Shown: positions 50,846 through 61,550 of the stretch, in pieces
Layout of the letters: every line of letters begins with the position of its first letter
Position numbering within the stretch: the first letter of the stretch is position 1
Source of the DNA: Pseudoduganella namucuonensis
Lineage (GTDB): Bacteria > Pseudomonadota > Gammaproteobacteria > Burkholderiales > Burkholderiaceae_D
Reading direction: 5' to 3'
NCBI RefSeq assembly: GCF_900116645.1
Contig: NZ_FPBO01000013.1
Location: 1 to 64,000 of the forward strand
DNA: 64,000 nt
Position numbers and translations under genes: made by a program
The notes under the pieces: model-generated
Seen by the model: the letters and a program-made list of their open reading frames with translations, nothing else
The model's database searches: none
Told to the model about the DNA's origin: nothing

Positions 50846-51655
50846 ATGGACTTCAAATTCAACGCGGGCGGCCTGCCGCTGCTGGTGTCGATGCCCCACG
50901 TGGGCACCGACATCCCGGACGACATCGCGGCCGGCTTCGCGCCCGCCGCCTCGGTGAAGGCCGACACCGACTGGCACCTGGAGCGGCTGTACGGCTTCCT
51001 GGGCGAGATGGGGGCGTCGATCCTGTCGGCGCGCTGGTCGCGCTATGTGATCGACCTGAATCGTCCGCCCGAGAACACGAACCTGTATCCGGGCCAGGAC
51101 ACCACCGGCCTGTGCCCGCTCGACACCTTCGGCCGCGAACCCCTGTACGCCGAGGGCCGCGCGCCGGACGAGGCGGAGGTGCGGCGCCGCCTGCGCCTGT
51201 ACTGGCGGCCCTACCACGAGCAGCTGCGCGCGGAGCTGGACCGCCTGCTGGCCATCCATGGCCGGGTGGTGCTGTGGGACGCGCACTCCATCGCCTCCGT
51301 GGTGCCGCGCTTCTTCGAGGGCAAGCTGCCGGACCTGAACTTCGGCACCGCCGACGGCGCCTCCTGCGCGCCCGGCATGACGGAGACCATCGCCGCGCTG
51401 GCGCGCGCGCACGGCGGCTACACGGTGGCCGTGAACGGCCGCTTCAAGGGCGGCCACATCACGCGCCACTACGGCAAACCGGCCGGCAACGTACACGCCA
51501 TCCAGCTGGAGATGTGCCAGTCCACCTATATGGATGAAAGCGCGCCGTTCGCCTATCGCGACGACCTGGCCGGCCGGGTGCGGCCGCTGCTGCGCCGGTT
51601 GACGCAAGCCGCCGCCGACTGGGCCAGGGGCGGCGCCGAGGGCAAAACCCAATGA
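50846..51655 (+). CDS. hutG: N-formylglutamate deformylase
   Basis: 269 residues of the N-formylglutamate amidohydrolase family, giving glutamate and formate. Landmarks: LLVSMPHVGTDIP, YVIDLNRPPENTNLYPGQDT and VLWDAHSI, with metal-binding His and Asp residues; C-terminal FKGGHITRHYGKP. GGAGG precedes the ATG. Its stop overlaps hutF (ATGA). This is the deformylase form of HutG, not the arginase-like formiminoglutamase. Confidence 0.94.
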   Translation: MDFKFNAGGLPLLVSMPHVGTDIPDDIAAGFAPAASVKADTDWHLERLYGFLGEMGASILSARWSRYVIDLNRPPENTNLYPGQDTTGLCPLDTFGREPLYAEGRAPDEAEVRRRLRLYWRPYHEQLRAELDRLLAIHGRVVLWDAHSIASVVPRFFEGKLPDLNFGTADGASCAPGMTETIAALARAHGGYTVAVNGRFKGGHITRHYGKPAGNVHAIQLEMCQSTYMDESAPFAYRDDLAGRVRPLLRRLTQAAADWARGGAEGKTQ

Positions 51656-53085
51656 GCGGCGCGGTCCTTGGCGCGGGGGAGCCCGCCTGCGCGGCTCAAG
51701 GCGCCGGCGCCGGACCCGGCGCGCGGGCGCTGTACGCGCGGAACGCGCTGCTGCCGTCCGGCTGGGCGCGCGACGTGCTGCTGCAATGGGACGCCGCCGG
51801 CGGCCTCACCGCCGTCACGCCGGACGCCTTGAAGCCGGCCGGCGTGGAAGTGGCGGACTACGCCATGCCGGGCATGATCAACCTGCATTCGCACAGCTTC
51901 CAGCGCGCGCTGGGCGGCCTGACGGAGAAGGCCGGGGAAGGCCCGGACAGCTTCTGGACCTGGCGCGACCTGATGTACCGCTTCGCCCGCAACATCACGC
52001 CGGAGCAGATGGAGGCCATCGCCGCGCAACTGTTCAGCGAATGCCTGCGTCACGGCTACACCTCGATCTGTGAATTCCACTACGTGCAGCGCACGCCGGA
52101 CGGCGCCATGTATCCGCGCGCGGCGGAGACGGCGGAACGGGTCGTCGCCGCCGCCCGGGCGACGGGCATCGGCATCACCATGCTGCCGGTGCTGTACAGT
52201 TACTCGGGATTCGGCGAGGCGCCGCTGAAGCCGGAGCAGCGACGCTTCAAGACCGGCGCCCAGGATATTTTGCGGATGATCGGGGAACTGGAGGCGTGCC
52301 GGGATGCTCAAACGGAGGTGGGTTTCGCGCCGCATTCGCTGCGGGCGGCCTCGGTGGGCCAAATCCAGGAGGTGCTGGCGGGCCTGCCGCGCGATCGGCC
52401 GGTGCACATCCACATCGCCGAGCAGCAGGGGGAGGTGGAGCAGTCGCTCGGTTACTGCGCGCGGCGGCCGGTGCAATACCTGTATGATGAGCTGGAGGTG
52501 GACGATCGCTGGTGCCTGGTGCACGCCACCCACCTGGTGGAAACGGAAGTGGCGGCGATCGCGCGCAGCGGCGCCGTGGCGGGCATCTGCCCCACCACGG
52601 AGGCCAACCTGGGCGACGGCCTGTTCCCGCTGCGGTCCTTCCTGGAGCGGGGCGGCCGCTTCGGCGTGGGCAGCGACAGCCACATCTCGCAAAGCCCGGT
52701 GGAGGAGTTGCGCTGGCTGGAATATGGCCAGCGCCTGAGTGAGCGGCGCCGCAACATCGCGGTGTCGGCCACCCAGCGCAACGTGGGCGACTTCCTGTGG
52801 CAGGGCGCGCTGCGGGGCGGCGCGCAGGCGGCGGGACGCCCGGTCGGCGCGCTGGAGGCGGGCAGGCGCGCCGATGTGATCGTGCTCGACGGCGAGCACC
52901 CGAATCTGTACGGGCTGGCGGCGGACGAGGTCCTCGGCGGCTTTGTTTTCAGCGGCAATGACAATCTGGTGAAAGACGTAATGGTCGGCGGCCGGTGGGT
53001 GGTGCGCGGCCAGAGGCACGCGGCGCAACAGGCCATCGCCGCGCGGTTCAGACAGACGCTGGCCGAACTTCGGGAGTTCCGCTAA
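51652..53085 (+). CDS. hutF: Formimidoylglutamate deiminase
   Basis: 477 residues, amidohydrolase superfamily. It converts N-formiminoglutamate to N-formylglutamate plus ammonia, the step before HutG. Metal-binding motif NLHSHSFQRALGG; further GFAPHSLRA, HIHIAEQQGEVE and GVGSDSHIS with the catalytic Asp. The first 20 residues are Gly/Ala-rich and beyond the usual start, so translation might begin slightly downstream. The stop overlaps hutD by one base (TAATG). Confidence 0.95.
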   Translation: MSGAVLGAGEPACAAQGAGAGPGARALYARNALLPSGWARDVLLQWDAAGGLTAVTPDALKPAGVEVADYAMPGMINLHSHSFQRALGGLTEKAGEGPDSFWTWRDLMYRFARNITPEQMEAIAAQLFSECLRHGYTSICEFHYVQRTPDGAMYPRAAETAERVVAAARATGIGITMLPVLYSYSGFGEAPLKPEQRRFKTGAQDILRMIGELEACRDAQTEVGFAPHSLRAASVGQIQEVLAGLPRDRPVHIHIAEQQGEVEQSLGYCARRPVQYLYDELEVDDRWCLVHATHLVETEVAAIARSGAVAGICPTTEANLGDGLFPLRSFLERGGRFGVGSDSHISQSPVEELRWLEYGQRLSERRRNIAVSATQRNVGDFLWQGALRGGAQAAGRPVGALEAGRRADVIVLDGEHPNLYGLAADEVLGGFVFSGNDNLVKDVMVGGRWVVRGQRHAAQQAIAARFRQTLAELREFR

Positions 53086-53680
53086 TGAGCAAGCTGATAC
53101 AGTACGCAAGCCTGCATGCCACGCCCTGGAAAAACGGCGGCGGCAGCACCACGGAGATCACCATCGCGCCCACCGGCGCGACCTTCGACAACTTCGACTG
53201 GCGCGTCAGCCTGGCCACCATCGCGCACAGCGGCCCGTTCTCGGTGTTCCCGGGGATAGACCGCACGCTGACGCTGGTGTCCGGCCCGGGCGTGGTGCTG
53301 GATGTGGGCAACGAGCGCCAGGTGGCGCTCAGCGAACGCGAACCTGTATTGGCCTTCCCCGGCGAGACCGAGGTCTACGCCACCGTGGCCTCCGGCCCCA
53401 CCACCGATTTCAACGTGATGACGCGCCGCGCGCGCTGCAGCCACCAGCTGGAGCGCCGCGTGGTGCGCGACTTCTCCCAACTGGAGCGGCGCAGCGCCAC
53501 CACCGTGGTGTTCCTGGCCGAGGGCGAGAGCCTGTTCATCAGCAGCGCCAGCGAGCGCGTCTCCATGGTGCGCTACGACGCGGTGGTGCTGAGCACCGAG
53601 GACGTGTGGACGCTGGAGGCCGGGCAGGCCACCGTGTTCATCGTCGATATCATCCCGAACGAAGAAGAGGGCGAAGAGGA

Positions 53681-53684
<4 letters not shown>
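53085..53684 (+). CDS. hutD: HutD family protein
   Basis: 199 residues of the HutD family, cupin-like, starting MSKLIQYASLHATPWKNGGG. Conserved blocks are GGGSTTEI, WRVSLATIAHSGPFSVFPGIDR and TLVSGPGVVL. HutD is thought to set an upper limit on hut expression by binding formylglutamate or urocanate; it is not an enzyme of the pathway. It ends in an acidic tail and overlaps hutI by 4 bases. Confidence 0.92.
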
Positions 53685-54901
<1,217 letters not shown>

Positions 54902-54972
54902 CTCGAAAGCCGCCACGGCCGGCCGCGATCGTGTACATTAATACGATCGTCAGCATCCGCCACAGAATCATC

Positions 54973-57717
54973 ATGCGCCCGCTCTTCCTGAAGGCTATCA
55001 GCCTCGCCGTCACGCTGGCCATGGCCTCCCAGGCCATGGCGCAAGACTCGCCAACGCCCACGCCACCCGCCCCCGTTCCCGCGCCCACGCCGGAGACGCC
55101 GCCAGCCCCTGTCGCGCCCCCGGCGCCGGCGGCGTCCGCTTCGCAGGCCACGGTGGCGGCGATCGCCGCCGCGGCCGCCGCCGCCGCCGCGCGCGTGGAC
55201 CCCGCCGCCAAGCCGTTCGCGGACATCGTCAAGGGCGCCCAGCACATGGGCGGTTTTTTCTCGCTGTACCAGCGCGATGAAAAGGTCTGGATAGAGATAC
55301 GTCCGGAGCAGTTCGACAAGCCCTTCTTCCTGTCCGCCAACGTGGCCACCGGCATCGGCGAGCGCAGCGTCTATGGCAGCCAGATGGAGCGCAGCGAGGT
55401 GGTGGCGTTCCGCCGGCTGGGCAACCTGGTGCAGCTGGTGGCGCTCAACACCGATTTCCGCGCCAAGGCCGGCACGCCGCTGGCGCTGGCCGTCTCGCAG
55501 GGCTTCACGGACAGCCTGCTCGGCTCCGTGCCCATCGTCAGCGCGCCGCATGCGCGCACCAAGGGTGTGCTGATCGAGGCCAACGCGCTGCTGTTCACCG
55601 ACATCCCCTCCTTCTCCACGCGGCTGGAATACGCCTTCCGCATGCAGTACGCGCTGGACGCGCGCAACAGCAGCTTCGCCAGCGTCCGCAGCGACGAGGG
55701 CATGACCGGCTTCCACGTCAACGCGCACTACTTCGTGCCGCGCCTGGCGGCCGCGCCCATGGTGCCGTCCCTGACCGCGCCCTACGTGCCGCCGCCGCGC
55801 CACACGCCGGACCCGCGCAGCATGTTCCTGGGCTTCTATTACAGCTTCGCGCCGCTGCCCGAGCAGCCCATGCATGGCCGCCCGGCGGACGACCGCCTCG
55901 GCCACTTCGTCACCACGGCCTATGATTTCACGGACGACGTCCGGCCCACGCTCACCACGCACGTGGTGAACCGCTGGCGCCTGGAGAAGAAGGACCCGTC
56001 GCTGCCGCTGTCCGAACCGAGGCAGCCCATCGTCTACTGGCTGGACAAGAACATCCCGGAGAAGTACCGCGAGTCGGTGAGGCAGGGCGTGCTGGCCTGG
56101 AACGCCGCCTTCGAGCGCATCGGCTTCAAGGACGCCATCGTGGTCAAGCAGCAGACCGCGCAGGACAACTTCGACACCATGGACGCGCGCCACGCGTCGG
56201 TGCGCTGGTACGTGGGCGCCGACGCCAGCATGGCCATCGGCCCGCGCCAAGTGGACCCGCGCAGCGGCGAGATACTGGACGCGGACATCGCCATGTCCGA
56301 CATCTTCGCCCGCGGCGCGCGCCGCATGGCGAGCGAGGACTCGCGCTGGCAGGCCTACGGCGCGTCCCAGGCGTCCAATTCGGCGGCCGTCACGGCGCCG
56401 GGCCCGCACGACGAATCCCGCTGCGACTTCGGTATGGAATCGGCGCAGGAAATGGGCTTCGCCATGGAGCTGATGGAGGCGCGCGGCGAGTTCGAGATGG
56501 ACAGCCCCAAGGCCGAGGCTGTGGCGCAAGCCTATGTGCGTTCGGTCATCATGCACGAGGTCGGCCACACGCTCGGACTGCGGCACAACTTCCGCTCGTC
56601 CACCATCTACAGCCTGTTCCAGCTGAGGGACAAGGACTTCACCGCCAGGAATGGCCTGAGCGGCTCCGTGATGGACTACACGCCGTTCAACATCGCCATC
56701 AAGGGCGAGCAGCAGGGCGAGTACGTGATGTCCACGCTGGGGCCGTACGACTACTGGGCCATCGAATACGCCTACAAGCCGATCCCGGAGGAACAGGAGA
56801 AGGACGAACTGGCGCGCATCGCCAGCCGCTCCAACGAGCCACAGTTCGCCTTCGCCACGGACCAGGAAGCCTATTACGGCATGTCCGATCCGGACGTGAA
56901 CCTGTTCGACCTGGGCAGCGACCCGCTGGCCTACTTCCAGCGCCGGCTGGCCATCTCGCGCGAACTGTGGGACCGCGTGCAGACGCGCAAGCTGAAGCCC
57001 GGCGAGAGCTATGAATCGCTGCGCCGCAGCTTCATCTACGGCTTCGACCAGTTCGCGCGCACGATGCCGGTGGTGGTCAAGTACGTGGGCGGCGTCACGC
57101 ACCTGCGCGACCACGCGGGCACGGGCCGCGCGTCGTTCACGCCGGTGCCGGTGGAGCGCCAGCGCGACGCGCTCAAGCTCCTCACCAACAACCTGTTCAA
57201 GGCGGACAGCTTCAAGTTTCCCCCTTCGCTGCTGAGCCGCCTGGGCGGCGACCAGCTGGAGTTCCGCCTGCGGCCGGACATCTCGATCAACAGCGCCGTG
57301 CTGTTCCTGCAGGCCGCCGCGATGGACCAGCTGCTGTCGGACGCGGTGGCGGGGCGGCTGCTCGACTCGCAGGAAAAGGTCGATGATCCGAAGCGGGCCT
57401 TGTCGCTGGACGAGCTGTACACCACGCTGCAGGCGGCGGTGTGGAGTGAGCTCAAGAGCGGCAAGGACATCGGCGGCATGCGGCGCAACCTGCAGCGCGA
57501 ACACCTGAAGCGGGTCGCCGCCACGCTGCTGCGCTCCACGCCCGGCATGCGGGCGGACGCGCGCAGCCTGCAGCGCATGCACGCGCTGGAACTGCAGCGC
57601 GACATACGCGGCGCCATGTCGGGCGCCATCGGCACGGAGGCCAAGGCGCACCTGTCGGAATGCTACGAGACCCTGAGCCAGGCCCTGAAAGCGCCGATGC
57701 TGCGCACGGGCGCCTGA
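54973..57717 (+). CDS. Secreted zinc metalloprotease (DUF5117/DUF5118-type)
   Basis: 914 residues from the ATG at 54973; signal peptide MRPLFLKAISLAVTLAMASQ, cleaved after AMA. A 65-residue Pro/Ala linker rich in PAP and AAA follows. The catalytic motif HEVGHTLGLRHNF (H528) is the metzincin-type H-E-x2-H-x2-G-x2-H site, and SVMDY follows as the Met-turn-like block. The domain order (DUF5118, DUF5117, then DUF4953-like metalloprotease) is common in Oxalobacteraceae and Bacteroidetes. Substrate unknown; probably periplasmic or outer-membrane. The next gene starts 1 base after the stop. Confidence 0.88.
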   Translation: MRPLFLKAISLAVTLAMASQAMAQDSPTPTPPAPVPAPTPETPPAPVAPPAPAASASQATVAAIAAAAAAAAARVDPAAKPFADIVKGAQHMGGFFSLYQRDEKVWIEIRPEQFDKPFFLSANVATGIGERSVYGSQMERSEVVAFRRLGNLVQLVALNTDFRAKAGTPLALAVSQGFTDSLLGSVPIVSAPHARTKGVLIEANALLFTDIPSFSTRLEYAFRMQYALDARNSSFASVRSDEGMTGFHVNAHYFVPRLAAAPMVPSLTAPYVPPPRHTPDPRSMFLGFYYSFAPLPEQPMHGRPADDRLGHFVTTAYDFTDDVRPTLTTHVVNRWRLEKKDPSLPLSEPRQPIVYWLDKNIPEKYRESVRQGVLAWNAAFERIGFKDAIVVKQQTAQDNFDTMDARHASVRWYVGADASMAIGPRQVDPRSGEILDADIAMSDIFARGARRMASEDSRWQAYGASQASNSAAVTAPGPHDESRCDFGMESAQEMGFAMELMEARGEFEMDSPKAEAVAQAYVRSVIMHEVGHTLGLRHNFRSSTIYSLFQLRDKDFTARNGLSGSVMDYTPFNIAIKGEQQGEYVMSTLGPYDYWAIEYAYKPIPEEQEKDELARIASRSNEPQFAFATDQEAYYGMSDPDVNLFDLGSDPLAYFQRRLAISRELWDRVQTRKLKPGESYESLRRSFIYGFDQFARTMPVVVKYVGGVTHLRDHAGTGRASFTPVPVERQRDALKLLTNNLFKADSFKFPPSLLSRLGGDQLEFRLRPDISINSAVLFLQAAAMDQLLSDAVAGRLLDSQEKVDDPKRALSLDELYTTLQAAVWSELKSGKDIGGMRRNLQREHLKRVAATLLRSTPGMRADARSLQRMHALELQRDIRGAMSGAIGTEAKAHLSECYETLSQALKAPMLRTGA

Positions 57718-57718
57718 G

Positions 57719-59416
57719 TTGCGGCGCGCGTTCGCGGTTCTAACCATAGCATGCGCCGGCGCGTTCGCCGGTGCCTTCGCCGGCATACCGGCCGCCTCGG
57801 CCGCCACCGCCGCCGCGGCCAAGCCCGCTGCGGCGACGCTGCGCATCGGCTCCAAGCGTTTCACCGAGTCCTACATCCTGGGCGAGCTGCTGGCGCAGGC
57901 CGCCGCGCCGCACGCGAAAACGGAGCACCGCCAGGGGCTGGGCAACACGGCCATCGTGCTGGCGGCGCTACGCTCGGGCGACATCGACGTCTATCCCGAA
58001 TACATGGGCACCATCGACCTGGAAATTCTGAAGCACGCGCAACCCGCGCCGCCGGCGCAAATCCAGCGTGAACTGGCCGCCATGGGCCTGGGCGTGGCTG
58101 TGCCGCTGGGCTTCAACAACACCTACGCGCTGGCGGTGCGCGGCGACAGCGATGGCGTGCGCACCCTGAGCGATCTGGCGCGGCAGGGCGCTTACAGGTT
58201 CGGGCTGTCGCATGAATTCATCGGCCGCGCGGACGGCTGGCCGGGACTGGCGCGGCGCTATGGACTGCCGCAGCAGCCCCGGGGCCTGGATCACGGCATC
58301 GCCTACGAGGCGCTGCAGCAGCGGCAGGTGGATGTCATCGACATCTACTCCACCGACGCCAAGATAGGCCAGTACGGCCTGCGCGTGCTGGAGGACGACA
58401 AGGCCTATTTCCCGCGCTACGACGCCGTGCTGCTGTACCGGCTGGACGCCGCGCAACGCTTCCCCGCCGCGTGGCGCGCCCTGTCGCAACTGGAGGGCCG
58501 CATCTCCGCCGCGGACATGATCGCGATGAACGCCGCCGCCGAAATCGGCGGCAAGAGCTTCACCGTCATCGCCCGCGACTGGCTTGCCGGCCCGCCCGCG
58601 GCGCCGGCCGCAAACACGGCAAACACGGCAACGCCGCCAAGCTCCACCGGCACCACCGGCACCACCAGCGCCGGCGTGCATGCCGCCGCCGCGTCGACCG
58701 GCGAACTGTCCGGACCACCCGCCGCGCCCGCCGCCAGCGCCGCGTCGGGCGCGGCGCCGTCCGCCGTGGCCGTGCATCCCGTCCGCCCGGGCCTGCTCGC
58801 CAAGCTCTTCGCCGACGACCTCTGGAAACTCACCCGCCAGCACATCACCCTGGTGCTGCTGGCCGTGGCGCTGGCCTGCGCCGTTGGCATTCCCCTGGGC
58901 GTGCTGGCCGCCTACGCGCCACGCCTGCGCCAGGCGGTGCTGGCGCTGACCGGCATGCTGCAAACCATCCCCTCGCTGGCCTTGCTGGCGATCATGATCC
59001 CGCTGCTGGGCACGATAGGCACGGCGCCCGCGCTGGTGGCGCTGTTCGTCTACGCCCTGTTGCCCATCGTCCGCAACACCTGCACCGGCGTCTGCCAGGT
59101 GCCGGACGGCCTGCGGCTGGCCGCGCTCGCCCTCGGCCTGCGCGGCGCCCAAAAACTCATCCATGTGGAATTGCCGCTGGCCATGCCCGTGATATTGGCG
59201 GGCGTGAAAACCGCCGCCGTGATGAGCGTGGGCACGGCCACCATCGCCGCCTTCATCGGCGCCGGCGGCTACGGCGAACGCATCACGATCGGCCTGGCGC
59301 TGAACGACAACGACATGCTGCTGGCGGGCGCCTTGCCGGCCGCCGCCCTGGCCCTGTTGACGCAGGGATTGTTCGAACTGCTCGAGCGCCTGGCCTTGCG
59401 CCGGAGTCAACTGTAA
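57719..59416 (+). CDS. Osmoprotectant-type ABC transporter: binding protein fused to permease
   Basis: 565 residues from a TTG start one base after the protease stop; signal peptide to about residue 28. Residues 40-290 are an OpuAC/ProX-type binding domain (RIGSKRFTESYILGELLAQ, GLGNTAIVLAALRSGDIDVYPEYMGTI). A Thr/Ala-rich linker of about 70 residues follows, then a BPD-type permease with six helices and the EAA-like loop ALALGLRGAQKLIHVELPLAMPVILAG. Usually the permease comes first in such fusions. No ATPase is adjacent; it must be encoded elsewhere. Substrate probably glycine betaine, choline or carnitine. Confidence 0.85.
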   Translation: MRRAFAVLTIACAGAFAGAFAGIPAASAATAAAAKPAAATLRIGSKRFTESYILGELLAQAAAPHAKTEHRQGLGNTAIVLAALRSGDIDVYPEYMGTIDLEILKHAQPAPPAQIQRELAAMGLGVAVPLGFNNTYALAVRGDSDGVRTLSDLARQGAYRFGLSHEFIGRADGWPGLARRYGLPQQPRGLDHGIAYEALQQRQVDVIDIYSTDAKIGQYGLRVLEDDKAYFPRYDAVLLYRLDAAQRFPAAWRALSQLEGRISAADMIAMNAAAEIGGKSFTVIARDWLAGPPAAPAANTANTATPPSSTGTTGTTSAGVHAAAASTGELSGPPAAPAASAASGAAPSAVAVHPVRPGLLAKLFADDLWKLTRQHITLVLLAVALACAVGIPLGVLAAYAPRLRQAVLALTGMLQTIPSLALLAIMIPLLGTIGTAPALVALFVYALLPIVRNTCTGVCQVPDGLRLAALALGLRGAQKLIHVELPLAMPVILAGVKTAAVMSVGTATIAAFIGAGGYGERITIGLALNDNDMLLAGALPAAALALLTQGLFELLERLALRRSQL

Positions 59417-59527
59417 CGAAATCGCCGCGCTTGGTAAGCAAATGTAAAGGATGGCGAGAAGTGTGGCAGGCCCGACTATATTGAAGTTGTCGCACCAATC
59501 TCCCCTCCCAACTGACACTGGGTTCCA

Positions 59528-59563
59528 CCGCGTAGCGCGTCATGCGCTACGCGGATTTTTTTT
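59528..59563 (+). terminator. Intrinsic terminator after the ABC transporter gene
   Basis: Exact 11-base arms (59528-59538 and 59544-59554) with loop GTCAT, followed by A and eight T on the plus strand. It lies 110 bases after the stop and 7 bases before the convergent GNAT gene. Confidence 0.88.
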
Positions 59564-59569
59564 GCCCGC

Positions 59570-60058
59570 TCAGTCGGTCGCGAGCTGCTTCAAGGCGTCG
59601 CCGGTCACGCGGCAGATGCGCCAGTCCGGCATCACGGTCGCGCCCATGCCCCGGTAGAAGCTGATCGCGCTTTCGTTCCAGTCCAGCACCGACCACTCGA
59701 AGCGGCCGCACTTGCGCTCCACCGCCAGTTGCGCCAGCGCCACCAGCATCTGCTTGCCGTAGCCCTTGCCGCGGCAGCTCTGCTTCACGTACAGGTCCTC
59801 CAGGTACAGGCCCTTCTGGCATAGGAAGGTGGAGAAGTTGTGGAAGAACAGCGCGAAGGTCACCACCTCGCCGTTTTCCACGCCCACCAGCGCCTCGGCG
59901 GCGGGATGGTCGCCGAACAGGCTTTCATGCAGCATGGCTTCGTTCGCCACCACCATGTGTTCCAATTTTTCGAAGACGGCCAGCTCGAAGATCATGCCGA
60001 AAATGGCGTTCACGTCTTCCGGCAGGGCGGGGCGTATGGACAGGCTGTTTGAGTTCAT
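59570..60058 (-). CDS. GNAT acetyltransferase, diamine/spermidine-acetyltransferase-like
   Basis: 162 residues. LYLEDLYVKQSCRGKGYGKQ is the acetyl-CoA loop characteristic of the spermidine/spermine-thialysine acetyltransferase branch, with RFEWSVLDWNESAISFYRGMGA at the C-terminus. It probably acetylates a small amine. The ATG overlaps the EamA transporter stop by 4 bases (ATGA), so the two are cotranscribed and may both handle an amine metabolite. Confidence 0.9.
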   Translation of the reverse strand: MNSNSLSIRPALPEDVNAIFGMIFELAVFEKLEHMVVANEAMLHESLFGDHPAAEALVGVENGEVVTFALFFHNFSTFLCQKGLYLEDLYVKQSCRGKGYGKQMLVALAQLAVERKCGRFEWSVLDWNESAISFYRGMGATVMPDWRICRVTGDALKQLATD

Positions 60059-60996
60059 GAAGCTTGTTTAAGACTTTCTTCTAAAGAAGGGGTTTGCAGG
60101 GCCGGCGCCGGCGACTTCAGCGCCCACGCCACGCTGGCCAGGCACAATACCATGCCCAGCCATTCCAACGGACCCGGCCGGTAGTGTTCCAGCCGGATCG
60201 ACAGCAGCACCGAGATCACCGGCGTCACCACGCCGATATACACGGCCTTTTGCGAGCCGATCCGGTGGACCAGCGTGAAATAGGCGGCGAAGGCGATCAC
60301 CGAGCCGAACAGGGCCAGATACAGCAGCCCGGCCCAGTAGCGCGCCGAGACGGGCAGCACGAACCGCGCGCCGGTGGCCAGCGCCCAGGCGCCCACCGCC
60401 AGCGCACCCCATAGCATGGCCCACGCCATCGACAGCAGCACGTTCGACGATTCCTCGCGCACCTTCACCACCACCACGCCGCCGATGGTGGCGGCGACGG
60501 TGGCCGACAGCGCCAGCCCCAGGCCCAGCAGGAAGTGGCTGGTGCCGCCCGCCAGGATGTCCTGCCAGGCCGTGCGGATCGGTTCATAGAACAGCAGGGC
60601 GACGCCGGCGATCGACACCGCCGCCGCGCTCCACATGCGCCAGGTCAGCGGCGTACCGAACATCAGGCGGTTGCAGATCGGGGTCCAGAACACCATCAGC
60701 ACGAACAGCACCGCCACCAGGGCGGACACCAGGTATTGCTCGGAGGTGTAGGTGCAGACATAGTTGATGCCGAACGTCGACACGCCCTGCAGCAACACCC
60801 AGCGCTGGGCCTTCCACGGCAGGCGCAGGCGGTCGCCGCGCAGCGCGCACCAGGCGAACAGCGCGCCCGAGGCCAAGGCGAAGCGGTACAGCACCGACAC
60901 CACGGGCGCGACTTCGCCCAGCTGCAAAGTGATGGCCCAGAAGGTGGAACCCCAGATCAGGCAGGCGACGGTAAACAGGACGGGAGAGGAGAGCAT
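60055..60996 (-). CDS. EamA-family (DMT) transporter
   Basis: 313 residues, ten predicted membrane helices in two five-helix EamA repeats (N-terminal SPVLFTVACLIWGSTFWAI, second repeat LLSMAWAMLWGALAVGAWAL). Such proteins export metabolites; the coupled acetyltransferase hints at amine or amino-acid derivatives. First gene of a two-gene unit. The substrate is not readable. Confidence 0.87.
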   Translation of the reverse strand: MLSSPVLFTVACLIWGSTFWAITLQLGEVAPVVSVLYRFALASGALFAWCALRGDRLRLPWKAQRWVLLQGVSTFGINYVCTYTSEQYLVSALVAVLFVLMVFWTPICNRLMFGTPLTWRMWSAAAVSIAGVALLFYEPIRTAWQDILAGGTSHFLLGLGLALSATVAATIGGVVVVKVREESSNVLLSMAWAMLWGALAVGAWALATGARFVLPVSARYWAGLLYLALFGSVIAFAAYFTLVHRIGSQKAVYIGVVTPVISVLLSIRLEHYRPGPLEWLGMVLCLASVAWALKSPAPALQTPSLEESLKQAS

Positions 60997-61043
60997 CCGG
61001 CCAGTATAAGGATTTTCCTACATTCTTGCCTGGAGGCCATCCA

Positions 61044-61481
61044 TCAATACGCCACCCGCAGGCGGCGGTACAGGAAGCCCAGCACGAAGAGCGGTCCGAT
61101 CAGCAAAAAGCGCAGATCCTCGAAGAACGAGGGCTTTTTCCCCTCGATCTTGTGGCCGATGAACTGGCCTATCCACGCCAGCACGAAGATCGCGATCGAC
61201 AGCGGCAGGATGGCTTCGGGCGGCAGCGCCGCCAGGATGGCCAGCATGAGCAGCGACATCAGCAGCATGCCGACGGCGAACGGGATCGACAGGGTGATGT
61301 AATACGCCAGCGCCAGCAGCGTCACGCCGACGGCCACCAGCGGATGCACGCTCCATATCAGGCCCAGCAGGGAAAACACGATCACCGGCACGCACACGAA
61401 ATGGATGAGCTCGTTGGTGGGGTGTAAATGGCTTTCGCCGTATTTCGCCAGCAGGGTGTCGATGGCGCGGGGTTCGCTCAT
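61044..61481 (-). CDS. Mpo1-like (DUF962) membrane protein
   Basis: 145 residues with four predicted helices. The DUF962 signatures YGESHLHPTNELIHFVCVP and QFIGHKIEGKKPSFFEDLRF are present, including the His and Glu residues that bind iron in yeast Mpo1, a 2-hydroxy fatty acid dioxygenase. A similar lipid role is inferred from the family; bacterial members are mostly untested. Confidence 0.88.
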   Translation of the reverse strand: MSEPRAIDTLLAKYGESHLHPTNELIHFVCVPVIVFSLLGLIWSVHPLVAVGVTLLALAYYITLSIPFAVGMLLMSLLMLAILAALPPEAILPLSIAIFVLAWIGQFIGHKIEGKKPSFFEDLRFLLIGPLFVLGFLYRRLRVAY

Positions 61482-61550
61482 GGCTAGTCTCCGGGGTTCG
61501 TTACGATGGTCCGACGATTCTACCTCCGAACACTCCGTTAGAATCCAACG

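Noticed and set aside
59464..59482. Sigma-54-like TGGCA site
   Set aside because: The GC element at the required spacing is absent.
59417..59527. Possible small RNA ending at the 59528 terminator, with a TATATT box near 59477
   Set aside because: No matching -35 and no recognisable structure; the terminator is adequately explained by the transporter gene.
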